A DNA stretch of 57,587 nucleotides from Falcatimonas sp. MSJ-15 (GCF_018918265.1 NZ_JAHLQC010000022.1:1-57587), one strand, 5' to 3'. Shown: positions 1 through 7,187, counted from the stretch's first letter. Made by a program: numbers and translations. The notes: generated by a model from the sequence alone, not told the origin.

Positions 1-291
1 TACCTTTCCACAATTATTTATCGTTTGATACTCTACAAGATATTTTCGTAGCATCTCGGTCGTTATCTTTATGACCGGAATATTTATTGTATCCAACATC
101 TTTTCAATATTACACCTATAATAGCGTATTGTTTTGTCAGAACACCCTTCTAAATGCTTTGTAGTTAAAAACATATCTCGAAAGTCCATGTTCGTTGTCT
201 GCAAATAATAAGATACAGTATTTTCAGATAACCGTTTTACCAACACCTCTTGTAGTTTCTGCATCTGCGATGCATTTAATACTTCTGCCAT
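1..291 (-). CDS. Tyrosine recombinase/integrase, N-terminal part (cut by window edge)
   Basis: The frame opens at an ATG at 291 on the minus strand and runs off the left edge, so only the first 97 residues are seen. They form an alpha-helical SAM-like core-binding domain of the kind found at the N-terminus of XerC/XerD-type integrases, with segments such as SDKTIRYYRCNIEKML and a run of short helices. The catalytic domain (R-H-R-Y) lies outside the window. The next upstream in-frame codons contain a stop, so this start is well bounded, although no strong ribosome site precedes it. It reads in the same direction as the gene units at 420-6452 and could be the recombinase of that array or simply another element remnant. 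Family assignment is by sequence feel, not by a search. Confidence 0.65.
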   Translation of the reverse strand, partial: MAEVLNASQMQKLQEVLVKRLSENTVSYYLQTTNMDFRDMFLTTKHLEGCSDKTIRYYRCNIEKMLDTINIPVIKITTEMLRKYLVEYQTINNCGKV

Positions 292-332
292 GTCATTGAT
301 GATGTCATAAATTTATCTACCCATAAGAGCAC

Positions 333-350
333 ACTCCTTTTTGAAGGAGT
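333..350. promoter_or_regulatory. Small perfect inverted repeat upstream of the integrase gene
   Basis: ACTCCTT (333-339) and AAGGAGT (344-350) form a perfect 7-bp stem with a 4-base loop. On the minus strand the second arm carries a Shine-Dalgarno-like AAGGAG ahead of a tiny ATG frame, about 40 bases before the integrase start. It may be a weak terminator for the methyltransferase or a translational control hairpin; I cannot tell which. Confidence 0.3.
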
Positions 351-419
351 ATATCGTAGAAAAATCAGCACATCAACAGAGCGTATTACTGAAAGTTTCT
401 TTTTCTTGATAAATGGGGA

Positions 420-1184
420 TTAGTTTTCCTTTTTTCCAATCAGCAATAACCACCTATGGTCAAAGCATATTTGTCCCTCCTTGATATAGGGATTAAAACC
501 TGTTTTATCTCCACCATTCAAATCGTATTCCATTTTATCAATAATATCTTTTTGAATATCCTCTGGTGTACTTGTCAAATCCATCCAACTTTGTAGATTT
601 ACAGGAACAAGTGTTGTTTCTTCAAGCTGAAGCTCAAAAGCATCCTCAAACAATGCTTCAAATTCTTCTCTGCTAAGTATTCTTGTATGTGAGTTATCAC
701 GCATCGTTTCAATAGCGTCATTAGTTTCACGCAATTCTTCTGTAGTCGCTACCATATCCCAAATAACAAGTTTTCCACCTTTTTTCAAAACTCGTTGCAT
801 CTCCCGAAAAGGCTTTTCAGGCTCAACAAAATGGTGCAATGAAAGTCTTGTAATCACAAGGTCAAATGTTTCATCTTCAAAAGGTAAGCATTCCGCATTC
901 CCCGATACAAATGATATGTTCTGAATACCTTCTTGCTTTGCCAGTTTTTTTCCCTGCTCCAACATTGCTTCTGTCAAATCCAAACAAGTAATGTCCTTAA
1001 CATAAGGAGCCACTGCTCTTCCACATATACAGGTTCCAGCAGCAACCTCCAATGCATGTTCATTGCCCTTTGCCTGAATACTACGAATCAAATAATTGGT
1101 ATATTCTGCCTTAGACATATGATATGAAGCAAATTTCTCTGCTTGTGTACCAAATGATTTTTTCACTTCATTATAGTTATTCAT
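420..1184 (-). CDS. Class I SAM-dependent methyltransferase
   Basis: A 254-residue protein with a canonical Rossmann methyltransferase core. Motif I is EVAAGTCICG (about residues 46-55), the acidic end of beta-2 is DLTEAML, motif II/post-II is NAECLPFEDETFDLV, and the conserved LSLHHFVEP and VLKKGGKLVIWD segments follow. This is the UbiE/COQ5-like group of small-molecule methyltransferases; the substrate cannot be read from sequence. The start has a GAGG ribosome site. It is the last gene of a run of minus-strand genes, and its upstream gap (1210-1240) retains one half of the 36-bp repeat found between other genes here. It is probably accessory cargo rather than a core gene. Confidence 0.85.
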   Translation of the reverse strand: MNNYNEVKKSFGTQAEKFASYHMSKAEYTNYLIRSIQAKGNEHALEVAAGTCICGRAVAPYVKDITCLDLTEAMLEQGKKLAKQEGIQNISFVSGNAECLPFEDETFDLVITRLSLHHFVEPEKPFREMQRVLKKGGKLVIWDMVATTEELRETNDAIETMRDNSHTRILSREEFEALFEDAFELQLEETTLVPVNLQSWMDLTSTPEDIQKDIIDKMEYDLNGGDKTGFNPYIKEGQICFDHRWLLLIGKKEN

Positions 1185-1209
1185 AAACTTTTACCTCGCT
1201 GTAAACTTC

Positions 1210-1240
1210 AAATTTTCATGTGTTCGACAAACAGGAATTT
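1210..1240 (-). repeat. Degenerate partial copy of the 36-bp intergenic repeat
   Basis: In plus orientation this begins AAATTTTC and ends CAAACAGGAATTT. The end matches the last 13 bases of the full repeats at 3340, 3778 and 4457 except for two positions, and both ends keep the AAATT/AATTT dyad. It lies exactly between the stop of the radical-SAM pair protein B and the ribosome site of the methyltransferase. It is diverged, so membership is tentative. Confidence 0.35.
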
Positions 1241-2135
1241 AGCGATTCCTTTTTCCGGTATTCTCTGTCCCACGGATTTCCTCATGATAGAAATAATCTA
1301 CGATCACCGGATGCCCCTGCGGGACTCTGCCATAAGGCATTTCATTATCCACAAAGGCACAATCATACTTCTTAGCCATTTTCTCAGCTTTTACTTCAAG
1401 TGCTTCAAAGTAGCTGCGATTATGCTTGTTATAGATCTCGTCGTAAAGTGGTACAAGATCAGGATATTTTCCGGCGATATAATCCATAATTGTCTTTTTG
1501 AAACCGCCTCGAAGATTGAGATTTTCGAGCCAGAACAGATCGCACTGATCCTTTACGCGCTCAAAGATTGCTTCAAAATCCGTGATACCGGGGAATACCG
1601 GGGATACGAAACAGACTGTACGGATACCTGCTTCATATACCTGCTTCATAGCAGAGATACGGCGCTCAATGCTCGAAGCAGAGTCCATATCGTTCTTGAA
1701 ATTTTCATCTAGTGTGTTGATTGACCATGAAACGGTTACACGTCCAAGCTTCTTCAGTAAATCAATATCTCGTACCACAAGATCCGACTTTGTGCAGATC
1801 AGAATATCTGCGTCACTGCCGATCAGCTGCTCCAGAAGTTTTCTGGTATTCCCGAATTGCTCCTCCTGTGGATTGTAGCCATCTGTCACAGAACCGATGA
1901 CCACCCGCTGTCCGGCATATTTCTTCGGATTTTTAATTTTCGGCCAATGCTTCACATCAAGGAAAGTGCCCCATTCCTCCTTGTGCCCGGTAAAGCGCTT
2001 CATAAAAGAAGCATAGCAATACTTGCAGGCATGTGTACAGCCCACATAGGGATTGACCGAGTAACCGCCTACCGGCAGACTAGACTTAGTCATGATGTTC
2101 TTTGTTTCCACCTCACGAATGAGGATTCCATTCAT
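1239..2135 (-). CDS. Radical SAM mobile pair protein B
   Basis: A 298-residue radical SAM enzyme. The cluster motif is CTHACKYCYA (CxxxCxxC, around residues 35-44), preceded by the characteristic LPVGGYSVNPYVG segment. I recognise the sequence as the B member of the radical SAM mobile pair, a two-enzyme mobile system of unknown substrate, always found with a partner A enzyme and often with a MarR regulator. Both are present here. The chosen start overlaps the stop of protein A as TAATG; an ATG four codons upstream (2147) is also possible. The operon order is MarR, A, B, all translationally coupled. What the pair does biochemically is not known to me. Confidence 0.85.
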   Translation of the reverse strand: MNGILIREVETKNIMTKSSLPVGGYSVNPYVGCTHACKYCYASFMKRFTGHKEEWGTFLDVKHWPKIKNPKKYAGQRVVIGSVTDGYNPQEEQFGNTRKLLEQLIGSDADILICTKSDLVVRDIDLLKKLGRVTVSWSINTLDENFKNDMDSASSIERRISAMKQVYEAGIRTVCFVSPVFPGITDFEAIFERVKDQCDLFWLENLNLRGGFKKTIMDYIAGKYPDLVPLYDEIYNKHNRSYFEALEVKAEKMAKKYDCAFVDNEMPYGRVPQGHPVIVDYFYHEEIRGTENTGKRNR

Positions 2136-2824
2136 TACTTCTTCCATGATTTCTGTACCTCTAACACTTTATTAAATTCTTCCGGCATTTCCTGAGTCAT
2201 ATTTTCATCCCCTATGATAGGGACAAGGTCTTCCTTCATAAACACCGGAATGCCGAGCTTATGTGCCTGATCCGTCAGAGACCATGCCCATTCCGTCTCC
2301 GTATGAATCTTCCTGCTCTGAGCTCCGGTCATGGTGCCGACAACGATCCAATTGATTCCGGAAAGGTCAACTATGCCGGGATCGTCGAATAACGGCTCAA
2401 AGGTAACATGGTAATGTTTTGCTCTGACGTTTTTCCGAAGGGCGTCGATACGCCACAGTTCTGCTTTCCTCGTCACCGTAACGCCAAACCATGCGTTTTC
2501 CAGATCGGTATCAAAATCTAGCAAATCAGGTCGCTTGGTAAGGAACAGGAACTGATGCTGTGGATTTTCACGGATCTTTGCAAATACCTCGTCTCTCCAT
2601 TCCGGCTTCCATCCAGAGAGATCGCTCATGCCGGTAAGAAGAAAGTTCTGCGGACGTTTCTTTTCCATCATCTTGAGCTTACCCGGAAAGAATTCAGGGG
2701 CAGCGAAGTCATCAATCATATGCCAGCGTTTCACGTTATTGTGGGCATAGCAATATGTACACCCCACTGTGCAGCCAATGACGATATTCATGTTCTGAAT
2801 CAGATCTTTGATACAAATACTCAT
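2135..2824 (-). CDS. Radical SAM mobile pair protein A
   Basis: A 229-residue protein with CTVGCTYCYA near its N-terminus, the CxxxCxxC iron-sulfur motif of radical SAM enzymes, followed by FLLTGMSDLSGW and HQFLFLTKRPD, which resemble the phage Gp37/Gp68 (DUF5131) group. It is the A partner of the mobile pair. I place the start at 2824, where ATGA overlaps the MarR stop by four bases; a longer frame begins at 2836 inside the MarR gene. Both overlaps (MarR/A and A/B) argue for one transcript and coupled translation. It is likely cytoplasmic and oxygen-sensitive; the substrate is unknown. Confidence 0.85.
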   Translation of the reverse strand: MSICIKDLIQNMNIVIGCTVGCTYCYAHNNVKRWHMIDDFAAPEFFPGKLKMMEKKRPQNFLLTGMSDLSGWKPEWRDEVFAKIRENPQHQFLFLTKRPDLLDFDTDLENAWFGVTVTRKAELWRIDALRKNVRAKHYHVTFEPLFDDPGIVDLSGINWIVVGTMTGAQSRKIHTETEWAWSLTDQAHKLGIPVFMKEDLVPIIGDENMTQEMPEEFNKVLEVQKSWKK

Positions 2825-3258
2825 GACTTCTGCCACTCCTCAAGATTCTTTCTGATGCGGTCGAGGCATTCCTCAAACCGGGTAATTTCTTCCTCTGAAA
2901 AACCTTTGTAGTAAATACTGCCCATCTCATCAGATACAGAATCGTACTCGCCCTTTAAGGCATGTGCTTTCTCAGTCAGAAACAGGAGTGTTTTCCTTTT
3001 GTCCGTTTCAGACTGAACACGGCTTATCAGCCCTTGATTTTCCATTCTTTCCAGCATCGTAGTAAGAGATGTTATCGCTAATCCGCATTTAGTCGAGAGT
3101 GACCTGATTGAGATACCATCCTCCTGCCACAGCACATAAAGAATACGCCCCTGGGCTCCATTAAACGCATCAATATTCTTTTCACTGAGAATCTTCTCGA
3201 AAATCCGGTCTCCAAGCTGTTTTATTTTGGTGACAAGAAATCCTCCATTCATTTCCAT
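2821..3258 (-). CDS. MarR-family regulator of the radical SAM mobile pair
   Basis: A 145-residue winged-helix protein. The helix-turn-helix and wing are visible as ISIRSLSTKCGLAITSLTTMLERMENQGLI followed by RVQSETDKRKTLLFLT, the usual MarR arrangement with an acidic/basic wing. It is the first gene of a three-gene operon with the two radical SAM enzymes and is presumably its local repressor. A perfect 17-bp inverted repeat (3262-3309) ends three bases before the start codon and contains the ribosome site; it is the natural operator candidate. The ligand is unknown. Confidence 0.88.
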   Translation of the reverse strand: MEMNGGFLVTKIKQLGDRIFEKILSEKNIDAFNGAQGRILYVLWQEDGISIRSLSTKCGLAITSLTTMLERMENQGLISRVQSETDKRKTLLFLTEKAHALKGEYDSVSDEMGSIYYKGFSEEEITRFEECLDRIRKNLEEWQKS

Positions 3259-3261
3259 ACA

Positions 3262-3309
3262 AAAGCTCCTATATAGTAGTTTATTAAAAACATACTATAT
3301 AGGAGCTTT
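3262..3309. promoter_or_regulatory. Perfect 17-bp inverted repeat at the marR start (operator or translational hairpin)
   Basis: AAAGCTCCTATATAGTA (3262-3278) and TACTATATAGGAGCTTT (3293-3309) are exact reverse complements separated by 14 bases. On the minus strand the arm nearest the gene holds AGGAG, the ribosome site of the MarR gene. The structure can therefore act as a dimer-binding operator over the promoter, as an RNA hairpin that hides the ribosome site, or both. Confidence 0.7.
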
Positions 3310-3339
3310 ATTGTCAAGAGTTTATATGTCTTAATAGGT

Positions 3340-3375
3340 AAATTCCGTTTTTTTCAATTCTCCAAACTTGAAGTT
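3340..3375 (-). repeat. 36-bp imperfect-palindromic intergenic repeat, copy i
   Basis: In plus orientation it starts AAATTCCG and ends CCAAACTTGAAGTT. It differs from the copy at 4457 at only three of 36 positions. Inner and outer AATTC/GAATT elements give it dyad symmetry. It sits directly downstream of the gene at 3378-3695 on that gene's strand. Confidence 0.75.
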
Positions 3376-3377
3376 AT

Positions 3378-3695
3378 TTACTTCTCTTCATACTTTTTAA
3401 CGATAACTAAACTATAAGCAGCCATAATTACAATTGTTTCCACCATCACACCAATAACCGACAACAGAACGTATGGTGTATTTTGACCTTCTAACAGCGG
3501 AATTCCTAATATAACAAAAATGATTCCATAGATTATAAACAATAGTCCGCTCGCACGATTGTAACCTTTCACATCTTTTACTTTTATTGTTTCGGTATTA
3601 GCCCAGAATCCAACGGGATTCTTAGAAAACATATCTTTTATTCCTAATCCAATTATAAACACTCCAAAAAGTGACCATATAACAAACCCAATCAT
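3378..3695 (-). CDS. Small multi-spanning membrane protein, unknown function
   Basis: A 105-residue hydrophobic protein starting MIGFVIWSLFG, chosen because AAGGAG lies just upstream of this ATG; the longer open frame from 3755 has no such signal. Three membrane segments are visible: residues about 2-17, 50-69 and 76-97. Between the first and second lies a polar loop with NPVGFWANTETIKVKDVKGYN. I do not recognise the family with certainty; proteins of this shape with a GFWAN...V.GYN loop occur in gut Firmicutes. It is bounded on both sides by near-identical 36-bp repeats (3340 and 3778), making a 438-bp single-gene unit. Confidence 0.6.
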   Translation of the reverse strand: MIGFVIWSLFGVFIIGLGIKDMFSKNPVGFWANTETIKVKDVKGYNRASGLLFIIYGIIFVILGIPLLEGQNTPYVLLSVIGVMVETIVIMAAYSLVIVKKYEEK

Positions 3696-3777
3696 ATTGT
3701 TTCTCCTTACAAACCGCATTAAAACCATAATGAGACACATTCTTGTATTTCCCAAAATCGAGATTTACTAATCCTAC

Positions 3778-3813
3778 AAATTTCGATTTTCTTAATTCTA
3801 CAAGCTTGAATTT
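3778..3813 (-). repeat. 36-bp imperfect-palindromic intergenic repeat, copy ii
   Basis: In plus orientation it starts AAATTTCG and ends ACAAGCTTGAATTT, with 32 of 36 positions equal to the copy at 4457. The last base lies in the stop codon of the upstream gene, so the repeat abuts coding sequence on that side. On the other side a 75-base leader precedes the next ribosome site. Confidence 0.75.
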
Positions 3814-4445
3814 TACGCTTTCTTAATTGGATGTCTAATTACAGTTTTCCATTTTTCTGGGGCAACCTTTCTTGCATCAGACATATAAATCTCGTGGTGC
3901 AACCTATCTTTGTTAATATCATTAACATATCCATTTTGTTCTAAATAAGTATCCATAAGAGCAACAGTTGCTGGCTCATTATCAAAAGAACCTATATGCA
4001 TAATTTGAACGCATAATCCCTCATCAATCCTAAGATACTCTGCTGACGAACAATCAAGTTTCTTCTTTTTCGTTGCTGTTTCTACCGCCCAGTCAAAATC
4101 AGCTTTAGAAATGAAATCAGGCAAACGGATAACAGAAATCCAGCTGAAAGCAGACTTATTTGTATAATCTACACTCTCGACATCATCCTGCCACCAAAAA
4201 TCTTCCAATGGCGGAACAACATATTCAAAAAATCCTTCAATTTTATAATCAGTCTTGTAACTCATTTTTAATGTGTATGCAACAGCATATAGAACACTGA
4301 TTGCTTGTTGATATGCTCCGCCTTCTTCATTTGGATTGCCTTTTCCTCTAACTGCAATATAATTTGCCTTAGGTACATTTACAATCTCTGGTTTGTTCTT
4401 CGGCATATAGAATTCTTTATACTCTTTTTTAAAATCAAAAGCCAT
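3813..4445 (-). CDS. GyrI-like small-molecule-binding domain protein
   Basis: A 210-residue stand-alone GyrI-like/effector-binding-domain protein. The segment VNVPKANYIAVRGKGNPN near residue 25 and the terminal KWKTVIRHPIKKA are typical of the family, which includes SbmC-like and AraC-effector-domain relatives that bind hydrophobic ligands. No DNA-binding domain is attached. The start follows a GGGAGG ribosome site supplied by the flank of the 36-bp repeat copy iii. The gene fills a 679-bp unit between repeat copies ii and iii. It is probably a detoxification or ligand-sequestering accessory gene; the ligand is unknown. Confidence 0.8.
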   Translation of the reverse strand: MAFDFKKEYKEFYMPKNKPEIVNVPKANYIAVRGKGNPNEEGGAYQQAISVLYAVAYTLKMSYKTDYKIEGFFEYVVPPLEDFWWQDDVESVDYTNKSAFSWISVIRLPDFISKADFDWAVETATKKKKLDCSSAEYLRIDEGLCVQIMHIGSFDNEPATVALMDTYLEQNGYVNDINKDRLHHEIYMSDARKVAPEKWKTVIRHPIKKA

Positions 4446-4456
4446 AATAACCTCCC

Positions 4457-4492
4457 AAATTCCGATTTTCTCAATTCTCCAAACTTGAATTT
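4457..4492 (-). repeat. 36-bp imperfect-palindromic intergenic repeat, copy iii
   Basis: In plus orientation it starts AAATTCCGATTTTC and ends CCAAACTTGAATTT. The outer six bases are exact complements of each other and an inner AATTC/GAATT pair repeats the motif. It ends four bases from the stop codon of the upstream minus-strand gene and supplies the sequence next to the ribosome site of the following one. Confidence 0.78.
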
Positions 4493-4496
4493 ATCG

Positions 4497-4832
4497 CTAA
4501 TCTTGAACTTTATGATAAATACTTCCATCCCATGCTGAATAAACTGCAATATACTCATAATCTGGATATTCTTCTATCATATACAATTTTTTACCCATAT
4601 CAGTTTTACATATCACAATATTTGATATGGTATAATCTACATTTTCAAGCGAACATCCTTCATACTTTGCACCATTTAGCACTATATAGTCTGCATACTC
4701 TTTTGCTGAATTTTTATATGAGAGGTTATGAGTGAAAAAATAAAACACACAGAATATGATGCAAATAGATAGCAATATAATCAAAATAACTTTTAATATA
4801 TTTTTCGTATGTGTACTATTAAACATTTGCAT
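4497..4832 (-). CDS. Small membrane-anchored protein, unknown function
   Basis: A 111-residue protein with one membrane segment (residues about 10-33, KNILKVILIILLSICIIFCVFYF split across the start of the helix) and a short outside domain containing AKEYADYIVLNGAKYEG and IEEYPDYEYIAVY. I chose the ATG at 4832 because AAGGAG precedes it by seven bases; the longer open frame to 4883 has none. No family recognised. The unit is bounded by repeat copy iii and by a 12-base piece of the same repeat at 4846-4857, again a one-gene unit of about 390 bp. Confidence 0.55.
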   Translation of the reverse strand: MQMFNSTHTKNILKVILIILLSICIIFCVFYFFTHNLSYKNSAKEYADYIVLNGAKYEGCSLENVDYTISNIVICKTDMGKKLYMIEEYPDYEYIAVYSAWDGSIYHKVQD

Positions 4833-4932
4833 TTTCTTCTCCTTCAAATTCCGATTTGATAGTCTCTTGAACAAGGCTACCATATGGGTTATTCTGCCAC
4901 ATATTCATCCTTAATTCATCTAAAATTTTCAC
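4819..4932 (-). CDS. Small ORF, 37 residues, overlaps next gene start
   Basis: Starts at GTG (4932) and encodes VKILDELRMNMWQNNPYGSL followed by an acidic tail. It overlaps the 5' end of the gene at 4497-4832. Its head looks like a genuine small protein found next to conjugative-element genes, but its tail runs through the 12-base repeat fragment (4846-4857), so it may be a chimera created when the neighbouring unit was inserted. Function unknown; expression uncertain. Confidence 0.35.
   Translation of the reverse strand: MKILDELRMNMWQNNPYGSLVQETIKSEFEGEENANV
4846..4857 (-). repeat. 12-base fragment of the 36-bp repeat
   Basis: AAATTCCGATTT is identical to the first 12 bases of repeat copy iii, followed by unrelated sequence. 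It marks the upstream edge of the 4497-4832 unit. Alone, 12 bases in AT-rich DNA would be weak evidence, but its position is exactly where a repeat is expected. Confidence 0.4.
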
Positions 4933-4939
4933 GATTGAT

Positions 4940-5086
4940 TTACCAAACATCTAAACAATCTTCAGCATCCACCCATGCCTGCATCTCACATGTCAAAGCC
5001 AACCGAGCATATTCTATAGGGTTGTCAATGGCAAGAGCGTTCAAAGCACACTGCGAATTGGGTGTGGTTCTCAATGAATTTGTTCC
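4940..5086 (-). pseudogene. C-terminal remnant of a small mobile-element protein
   Basis: An open stretch of 48 residues without a usable start: it contains SQCALNALAIDNPIEYARLA and ends CEMQAWVDAEDCLDVW. This reads like the second half of the small proteins (DUF6061-like, from memory) carried by conjugative elements of Firmicutes. The matching first half may be the 39-residue ORF at 6425-6544 on the same strand, so the gene appears split by about 1.35 kb of inserted DNA. Confidence 0.4.
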
Positions 5087-5152
5087 TCAAAAAATACGAT
5101 AGAAAGGGGCTTTTCAGCACATCATCTCCAAGTGTAACAAACTTCCGCGGAC

Positions 5153-5404
5153 CTATTCTTCGATAACTTCCCCATGAATAGTTACTCTGCCTTCATCTGG
5201 ACATTTTACATCAAACATCTTAGCACGTGTATCTCCATAATCTAACTCTGCTCCGTTTTGTAAAGCATAAACAAGTGGATAAATATTATTCCATAATTCA
5301 TGACATATTGGCGGACATATATCTTCAACTACAAACTCTTGCCCTTTTTTAAAATAGCCACATCTACATTTGCTATCCGTAATCGTAATTTTTACCTTTA
5401 TCAT
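5153..5404 (-). CDS. TIGR04076-family small protein
   Basis: An 83-residue protein with CRCGYFKKGQEFVV, ICPPICHELWNNIYPLVYAL and a closing GRVTIHGEV segment. This pattern (basic start, Cys-containing turn, CPPxCxExW...YPxVxxLxxG) is that of the TIGR04076 family, a widespread small protein of unknown role in anaerobes. It starts at 5404 behind GGGGAG. The stretch just upstream (AAATTC next to the ribosome site) resembles one end of the 36-bp repeat. It follows the GNAT gene at 5431 with a gap of 26 bases, on the same strand. Confidence 0.75.
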   Translation of the reverse strand: MIKVKITITDSKCRCGYFKKGQEFVVEDICPPICHELWNNIYPLVYALQNGAELDYGDTRAKMFDVKCPDEGRVTIHGEVIEE

Positions 5405-5430
5405 ATATTATCTCCCCAAATTCTAGTATG

Positions 5431-5895
5431 TTAGTTTGGCAACTCCATTTCATCATTCATTTTTACAAAACCATATTTTTCATATAGAGGTTTTCCAATA
5501 TCTGTTGCTTCAAGTGAAATGGCGGTTATCCCTTTTGCTTTTGCGTCTTCAACTAATAAATCCAATGTTTTTAAAGCAATTCCTTTTCTTCGATATTCTG
5601 GATTAGTATACATATTCATAATATACGCTTTTCTTCCTGTTGGATTATGGTATGTTGGCATTACTTGAAAATAACTAATCCCACCAGTCCCAATAATCTT
5701 TTCTTCGTCATAGACCAAATACGCAACATGGGTATCATTATTCAAAGCAGAAATATAATATTCTTCTGATTGTCTTCTCACTTCACTCATATCAACGTTA
5801 TCTTTTAAGCGGTTGGCCACTCTTAATACTTCTATTCTTGTTTCTGTTAATACCTCCAAATCGTTTATTGTGGCTTTTCTATATTCAATCCCCAT
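5431..5895 (-). CDS. GNAT-family N-acetyltransferase
   Basis: A 154-residue single-domain GNAT. The acetyl-CoA pyrophosphate loop is visible as NPEYRRKGIALKTL (Q/RxxGxA pattern, around residue 100), preceded by the beta strand MNMYT and followed by ISLEATDIGKPLYEKYGF, the typical motif B end. The start follows TTTTGGAG. Substrate not predictable. It is one of a series of single accessory genes read leftwards. Confidence 0.85.
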   Translation of the reverse strand: MGIEYRKATINDLEVLTETRIEVLRVANRLKDNVDMSEVRRQSEEYYISALNNDTHVAYLVYDEEKIIGTGGISYFQVMPTYHNPTGRKAYIMNMYTNPEYRRKGIALKTLDLLVEDAKAKGITAISLEATDIGKPLYEKYGFVKMNDEMELPN

Positions 5896-5966
5896 AGCTT
5901 TAAAACTCCAAAAGTAAATTTATTCTTATTTATTATATCACACATTCTAACATGAGCAATCAAATT

Positions 5967-6452
5967 TTATTCTGTCTTTTTAATCGTGATGTAAGTCGTT
6001 TCAATTCCACACTCTTCATCTTTTACCTTTTTAATCTTCACAAGGTCTTTATTCTTGGAAAGAAGCAACTCCATAAATTTTAAATCTTCTTCAAATAGCG
6101 TTTCACTTTGTGGCTTGGCTAGGTTCTTGCTGTACAAATAGCGGTGCTGTCCTTTTGACATGGTAATTAGTTCTTTGGTTATGTACTTTGTAATGTAGTT
6201 GCTCACTTTTTCGGTGCTTTCTATTTTGGTGGCAGTAGTAAAACCATATTTGAAACTACGCTTATTGATGTTATATATTTCTTTCCCATTTTTAACAATG
6301 CCACTATTTTCAAATTTTAATTTATCACAATTTACACCAATACCATGAAAGTGCCAGCGTTTGCTTTTGTGTAACTCTGGAACAAATAGATATTTAAAAT
6401 CTGGGTTTTGGTCTTTCACATTTTTTAGAAACTGATAAACACGATTATAACA
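5967..6452 (-). pseudogene. Truncated rolling-circle replication initiator (HUH endonuclease-like)
   Basis: The frame carries KRWHFHGIGV, an HUH metal-binding motif (H-hydrophobic-H), and later VSNYITKYITKEL, the repeated Y..K motif of phage/plasmid replication initiators. Homologous sequence seems to begin already at residue NRVYQFLKNV, upstream of the GTG at 6419, but a stop cuts the frame at about 6453, so the N-terminal third is missing. It probably came from a small replicon or a microvirus-like/plasmid Rep gene captured here. No functional origin is recognised nearby. Confidence 0.6.
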
Positions 6453-6544
6453 TTATTACAGTCGATTCGTAAAAGCATATTATCAAAAGCGGTTATATCT
6501 ATACTGTTGCAGTGTTGGTTATATGTTGCATATATAAGTTTCAT
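6425..6544 (-). pseudogene. N-terminal remnant of a small mobile-element protein
   Basis: A 39-residue ORF starting MKLIYATYNQHCNSIDITAF with a ribosome site AAAGGA, then losing its frame. The start resembles small proteins of conjugative elements (DUF6061-like, from memory); the missing second half could be the fragment at 4940-5086. Both are on the minus strand and in the right order, so a 1.35-kb insertion carrying the TIGR04076, GNAT and Rep sequences could explain the split. Confidence 0.35.
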
Positions 6545-6588
6545 AGCATTTTTGTCCTTTCATCGTTTTTACAGATAAGCCGGTTGTA

Positions 6589-6840
6589 TTGATAAATTGT
6601 TGTGTGTCCTGGAATTATCCTTTAGAATGTGAAACACATGCATCGCTTCTGGTGGAGCTTGGATTTCAGCCATTGGCAATAGTAGCGCGGCTGAGACATG
6701 AAAAGATAGAAACGACGTTAAATACTTATTCACATTTATACCCAAATAAGCAGGCAGAACTGGCAGACAGGCTACACAGTATTTTGGTAAGAAGCTGGAG
6801 AAAGAAGCAAAGTATCAATGGGAACTTAGTGAGTATCTGA
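6589..6840 (+). pseudogene. C-terminal fragment of a tyrosine recombinase
   Basis: The frame contains ETHASLLVELGFQPLAIVARL followed by RHEKIETTLNTYSHLYPNKQ: the H of the catalytic box, the GHxxIxTT-like segment (with R for G) and the nucleophilic Tyr in the NTYSHLYP context. The N-terminal two thirds are absent and the end shifts frame, with a second open stretch continuing at 6789. It reads opposite to the genes on its left and marks a decayed integrative element. Confidence 0.7.
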
Positions 6841-7001
6841 ACAGAGATATCTGCCAGCCAGAGGGATTTGATGCGTATGGATATCCTAGTGAACTTTTTA
6901 AATTAGACATGGAACGATTAGGGATTGCTGCTAAGAGAAAGCCAGCAAAGGTAATTGATTTTGCTCAGTACATAGAAAACAATCGTGGTACTAACGATTA
7001 G
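6789..7001 (+). pseudogene. Fragment of an unidentified element gene
   Basis: An open stretch in another frame directly after the integrase tail, encoding EKEAKYQWELSEYLN, CQPEGFDAYGYPSELFKLDM and a C-terminal VIDFAQYIENN. It has no start codon of its own and looks like the C-terminal part of a transposon-associated protein. Family not recognised. Confidence 0.35.
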
Positions 7002-7008
7002 TACCACG
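6984..7008. terminator. Inverted repeat with T-run (terminator-like)
   Basis: CGTGGTACTA and TAGTACCACG form a perfect 10-bp stem with a 5-base loop, followed by AAACTTTTT. It overlaps the stop of the fragment at 6789-7001 and would terminate rightward transcripts. Confidence 0.6.
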
Positions 7009-7187
7009 AAACTTTTTCTTGCAGAAATATTGGCTGGAGATTATAATTTTCATAGGTGGACAAGCAAACCAACAGAATATTATTCTGTGAATAGTAAACA
7101 AACCTGCAAGCCACCAGAACTACACACAATAATGACAATATAGCAATGGTACTGGATTGGTACTAAAAATGTGTGAAATGAAAAATA

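Noticed and set aside
3340..4492. The 36-bp repeats as ordinary intrinsic terminators
   Set aside because: They lack a GC stem and a T-run, and their sequence is conserved in the loop as well as the arms, which terminators do not need.
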